Made by a program: the position numbers and the translations under genes. DNA of 26,580 nt from positions 293,740,697 to 293,767,276 of the forward strand of contig JBOZIK010000001.1 in the NCBI GenBank assembly GCA_051453625.1, read 5' to 3'. Below are positions 23,973 to 26,580 of this stretch, one piece after another. Each line of letters opens with the position of its first letter. Within the stretch, counting starts at the first letter, position 1. The notes beneath the pieces were generated by a model. That model saw only the letters and a program-made list of their open reading frames with translations, was not told the origin of the DNA and made no database searches. The DNA is from Welwitschia mirabilis. Taxonomy: Eukaryota; Gnetophyta; Gnetopsida; Welwitschiales.

Positions 23973-24554
23973 NNNNNNNNNNNNNNNNNNNNNNNNNNNN
24001 NNNNNNNNNNNNNNNNNNNNNNNNNNNNNNNNNNNNNNNNNNNNNNNNNNNNNNNNNNNNNNNNNNNNNNNNNNNNNNNNNNNNNNNNNNNNNNNNNNNN
24101 NNNNNNNNNNNNNNNNNNNNNNNNNNNNNNNNNNNNNNNNNNNNNNNNNNNNNNNNNNNNNNNNNNNNNNNNNNNNNNNNNNNNNNNNNNNNNNNNNNNN
24201 NNNNNNNNNNNNNNNNNNNNNNNNNNNNNNNNNNNNNNNNNNNNNNNNNNNNNNNNNNNNNNNNNNNNNNNNNNNNNNNNNNNNNNNNNNNNNNNNNNNN
24301 NNNNNNNNNNNNNNNNNNNNNNNNNNNNNNNNNNNNNNNNNNNNNNNNNNNNNNNNNNNNNNNNNNNNNNNNNNNNNNNNNNNNNNNNNNNNNNNNNNNN
24401 NNNNNNNNNNNNNNNNNNNNNNNNNNNNNNNNNNNNNNNNNNNNNNNNNNNNNNNNNNNNNNNNNNNNNNNNNNNNNNNNNNNNNNNNNNNNNNNNNNNN
24501 NNNNNNNNNNNNNNNNNNNNNNNNNNNNNNNNNNNNNNNNNNNNNNNNNNNNNN
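23973..24554. other. Assembly gap, 582 N
   Basis: A run of 582 N inside the CACTA element. An apparent 200-codon minus-strand frame across it is an artefact. The hidden sequence could include an LTR or transposase exon. Confidence 0.95.
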
Positions 24555-25657
24555 GTTTTCTCAAATTTTAGAATAAATATAATTCATATAATAAACTTTC
24601 TAGCTAATAAACTTTTTAGCTAAAACTATCAACATTGGTTTTATTATGAGACCAAGAAGAAGCCTTAACAAATGTGTTGAGGAATAGATTGTAATTCGAA
24701 TGTAGCCAAGAAGAAGCCTTTGATATCCAATTATTTCATCTACTAGGATGATCAAATTTTACAAGATTTTCATTTTTATTTTCTATTACCCTTTTAGATC
24801 TTATTTATTCTAAGAAATATGATCTAGGATGATAACTATGTCCATGATAAGCACTTGTTTAAAATCCTAGTCTAACACTAAGATTAAAGACATTTTTTAG
24901 AATAACGATGGATACTTCCCACATCCTCTTGATCTTTAATATAGTTTTTTAGACAAGCTAAGAGGTTCAAAATGTACATGCATTACTAGATAAGGATTAT
25001 TTAATGTGGTAATCGGTGTTAAGTCTTGAGGACAAGCTAAAGTTTACAAAAAAAAAAAATTCTACAAATAACATTAGAAAAGTTGATGATTTTTGAGCTA
25101 TAAAAATAAGTTTTTTATCATCAGTTATATTATCCAAAAATCCATTCCATCGACTATGCAGGTCAAAAATCCTTCTATGTAGTATAAGCAAAGCCTTTCC
25201 TTTAGTTTCCTATAAGGACAATCTCATCATAAAATCTATCAGGACTATAATTTATGATTGTGTTATGAACCAGATTATGATTTATATGGAAGTTTGGTCT
25301 TGATGGACTATTAGATTCTTCTAAATTAATTTTTTATATCAATGTTTTCTTTTTATTCATATTTATATTCTGTCAGTGAAGTACTTCTTATATTCAATCT
25401 TCAACAAAGCAAGGTAGATCACATGTAAATAGTTTATACACTAGATCGTGCTATGAAAACAACAAATTAATGGTACATGAAACAAATGCAATAAATAATG
25501 CATAACTTACATAATGGAATTTTATAATTATTTTTATAAGGTTGAAAATAAAGATGCTGGAAATCCTATGGGAACATATATGAAATCCCATGATGGTGCT
25601 GCAGGTGTAGTTTTTTATTATTAATGATGCTTTATTGAGTAGTAGTACCTTCAATGA
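24555..25657. other. CACTA interior, no gene recognised; short direct repeat
   Basis: The 15-mer CCAAGAAGAAGCCTT occurs at 24652-24666 and again at 24706-24720, 54 bases apart. AATAAACTTT(C/T)TAGCTAA units repeat at about 24590-24622. Minus-strand open frames at 24997-25191 and 25451-25654 (64 and 67 codons) have no recognisable content and are probably chance. Confidence 0.4.
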
Positions 25658-25864
25658 ACCTATAATTTGGATAATGATTTTGGAGCTTCTTTTGTTTGTT
25701 ATTCATATTATAAAAATTCTTTAGAATATGTTTTGAATCAACAAATGAGTTATGCTCATTTGCATAACGATCATCCTTGAAACACTTTCATAAGGATGAC
25801 GAGTGATGTATTAAAAGAATTTCTTTTCAAATTATCTTGTTTTGTTATTTTGGAATATGAGTAG
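25658..25864 (+). pseudogene. Possible C-terminal coding remnant near the CACTA right end
   Basis: A frame of 68 codons plus a stop has one internal TGA (25778) and ends at TAG 25862-25864. The inferred peptide includes DNDFGASFVCYSYY and LKEFLFKLSCFVILEYE. It ends about 40 bases before the subterminal array, a plausible place for the last exon of an element-encoded gene. I cannot assign it to a family, and chance is a real alternative. Confidence 0.22.
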
Positions 25865-25904
25865 GTTTAAATTTAGATTTTGACTGCTTATATTTGTTTC
25901 TTGT

Positions 25905-26200
25905 CATAAGAGAGGCTTTTAAGGAATTCATTTGCTAAAATGCCTCAAAAGGCTTTTAAGGCATTTATTTTATAAAATGCCTAAAATTTCTTTTGATGCA
26001 TTTCTCATAAAAAAATTCCTCAACATATTTTTGAGGCATTTATTTTAAGAACACCTTAAAGGATCTTTTAAGAAATTTGTATTAAAACGTCTTAGAAATA
26101 ACTTAATAGCATCTAGGCTTTTAAGCTAATGTTTGTTTAGGTGTTTTATAAAGAAACATCTTAAAAGCTTTTAAGGCTGTTTTTAAAGCATTTTAAAAGC
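25905..26200. repeat. CACTA right subterminal repeat array
   Basis: At least five units of about 36-45 bases are built as imperfect hairpins of the type GGCTTTTAAGGCATTTATTTTATAAAATGCCT, found from about 25913, 25949, 26020, 26063 and 26113. TTTTAAGG and its complement CCTTAAAA alternate throughout. The units resemble those at the left end but are better preserved and more nearly palindromic. Confidence 0.75.
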
Positions 26201-26217
26201 CTATATTTCTTATAGTA
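26186..26217 (-). repeat. CACTA right terminal inverted repeat
   Basis: On the minus strand it begins TACTATAAGAAATATAGGCT, mirroring the left end. The terminal base is again T rather than C in this orientation, as at the left end. Confidence 0.88.
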
Positions 26218-26580
26218 TTATTTTTTTTGTTATTTTTTTTTTTTGAGCTTGGATCTTAAAAGCTTCAAGCTAAGGAACTCTTGAGCTTGGATCTTCATCA
26301 ATCTTCAACTACCAAGGACTTGCTAATCTTTTGAAGTAACCTCTTTACTCATATTATTCATATGATTTATTTTAATATTTTAATAGAATGATGTACTACT
26401 TAAATTAGGCCACTGTTTATGATATATCGTAGATTTATGTTATACTCCTTATTAGCTCTTACCAAGATGTGAGGAGATATGAGGCGTCTCTTATTTATAA
26501 TGATTAAGGTTACTAATGGATGTTTATGGCCATGTAATTACTTTGGAGATTCACTACAAACTTGGGTATATATATTTATT
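26218..26580 (-). repeat. Dispersed repeat, copy B, outer part (inverted, runs off window)
   Basis: The reverse complement aligns with 10870-11220, including ATCTTGGTAAGAGCTAAT (against 10986-11003) and ATGAGTAAAGA (against 11106-11116). It starts with a T-rich run (TTATTTTTTTTG...) directly after the CACTA end and continues to the last base, so the outer edge of the repeat is not in the window. Confidence 0.82.

Larger units (their letters stand above)
16658..26217. mobile_element. CACTA-like (En/Spm-type) DNA transposon, about 9.56 kb
   Basis: The ends are inverted repeats beginning TACTA(C/T)AAGAAATATAG, close to the CACTACAAGAAA ends of plant CACTA elements. They match at 29 of the first 32 positions. 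Inside each end lie arrays of short inverted units, as expected of the subterminal transposase-binding regions of this superfamily. The flanking DNA independently supports the boundaries: joining 16657 to 26218 restores collinearity with copy A at about 11220/11221. The three-base duplication expected for CACTA is not preserved (TCT left, TTA right). No TNP2-like transposase was recognised, though 829 bases inside are N. The element is probably non-autonomous or dead. It contains a copia gag relic and an unidentified coding relic. Orientation cannot be set without the transposase. Confidence 0.85.

Noticed and set aside
23962-24564. 200-codon minus-strand open frame
   Set aside because: It consists of the 582-N gap with a few bases on each side.
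16658-26217. CACTA transposase (TNP2-like) gene
   Set aside because: I looked for its conserved blocks on both strands and could not identify any. The two gaps may hide part of it.
1-26580. tRNA, rRNA, CRISPR array or bacterial-type operon
   Set aside because: No cloverleaf with a GGTTCGA-type arm, no rRNA-like GC-rich conserved stretch, no regularly spaced repeats with unique spacers, and no packed open frames with ribosome-binding sites.

Overview
The window looks like AT-rich (by eye about 70-75% A+T), gene-poor plant nuclear DNA, probably from a dicot genome assembly. Pointers to this are a TRIM-type LTR element primed by plant initiator Met-tRNA, a CACTA-type DNA transposon with TACTACAAGAAAT ends, decayed Ty1/copia gag and LINE-type reverse transcriptase sequence, TATATG and CT microsatellites, and six runs of N marking scaffold gaps. 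I see no intact host gene, tRNA, rRNA, bacterial operon or CRISPR array. Most long open frames are chance products of AT-rich DNA or run through N.

Layout. 1-305 is an odd C-rich segment. 306-6330 is AT-rich DNA with no recognised gene; a gap at 1092-1191 is flanked by two near-identical 70-base stretches. 6336-6648 is a complete 313-bp TRIM in minus orientation, with 106-bp LTRs, PBS, polypurine tract and a perfect 5-bp target duplication. 6654-10561 is AT-rich, with one possible LTR edge near 9013. 10870-12140 is one copy (A) of a dispersed repeat. 12850-13900 holds a LINE-type reverse transcriptase fossil. 14509-14550 is a microsatellite, and 14690-15175 is a strand-asymmetric pyrimidine then purine block. 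15720-16657 is the second, inverted copy (B) of the repeat.

Copy B is split by a 9.56-kb CACTA-like element (16658-26217), and the remainder of B resumes at 26218 and runs off the window. Inside the element are subterminal arrays of hairpin-like TTTTAAGG/CCTTAAAA units, an unidentified coding relic (17951-18888, plus strand), a Ty1/copia gag relic (22270-23110, minus strand) and a small open frame near the right end. No CACTA transposase was recognised, although 829 bases of the element are N.

History inferred from nesting: the inverted repeat copies came first, then the CACTA element entered copy B. The copia gag inside it arrived later or was carried in. Copy A serves as an unoccupied paralogous site that independently supports both CACTA boundaries. 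In the TRIM LTRs about 19 of 24 differences are transitions, and in the unidentified relic four of six internal stops are TAG. Both fit decay by cytosine deamination in silenced DNA.
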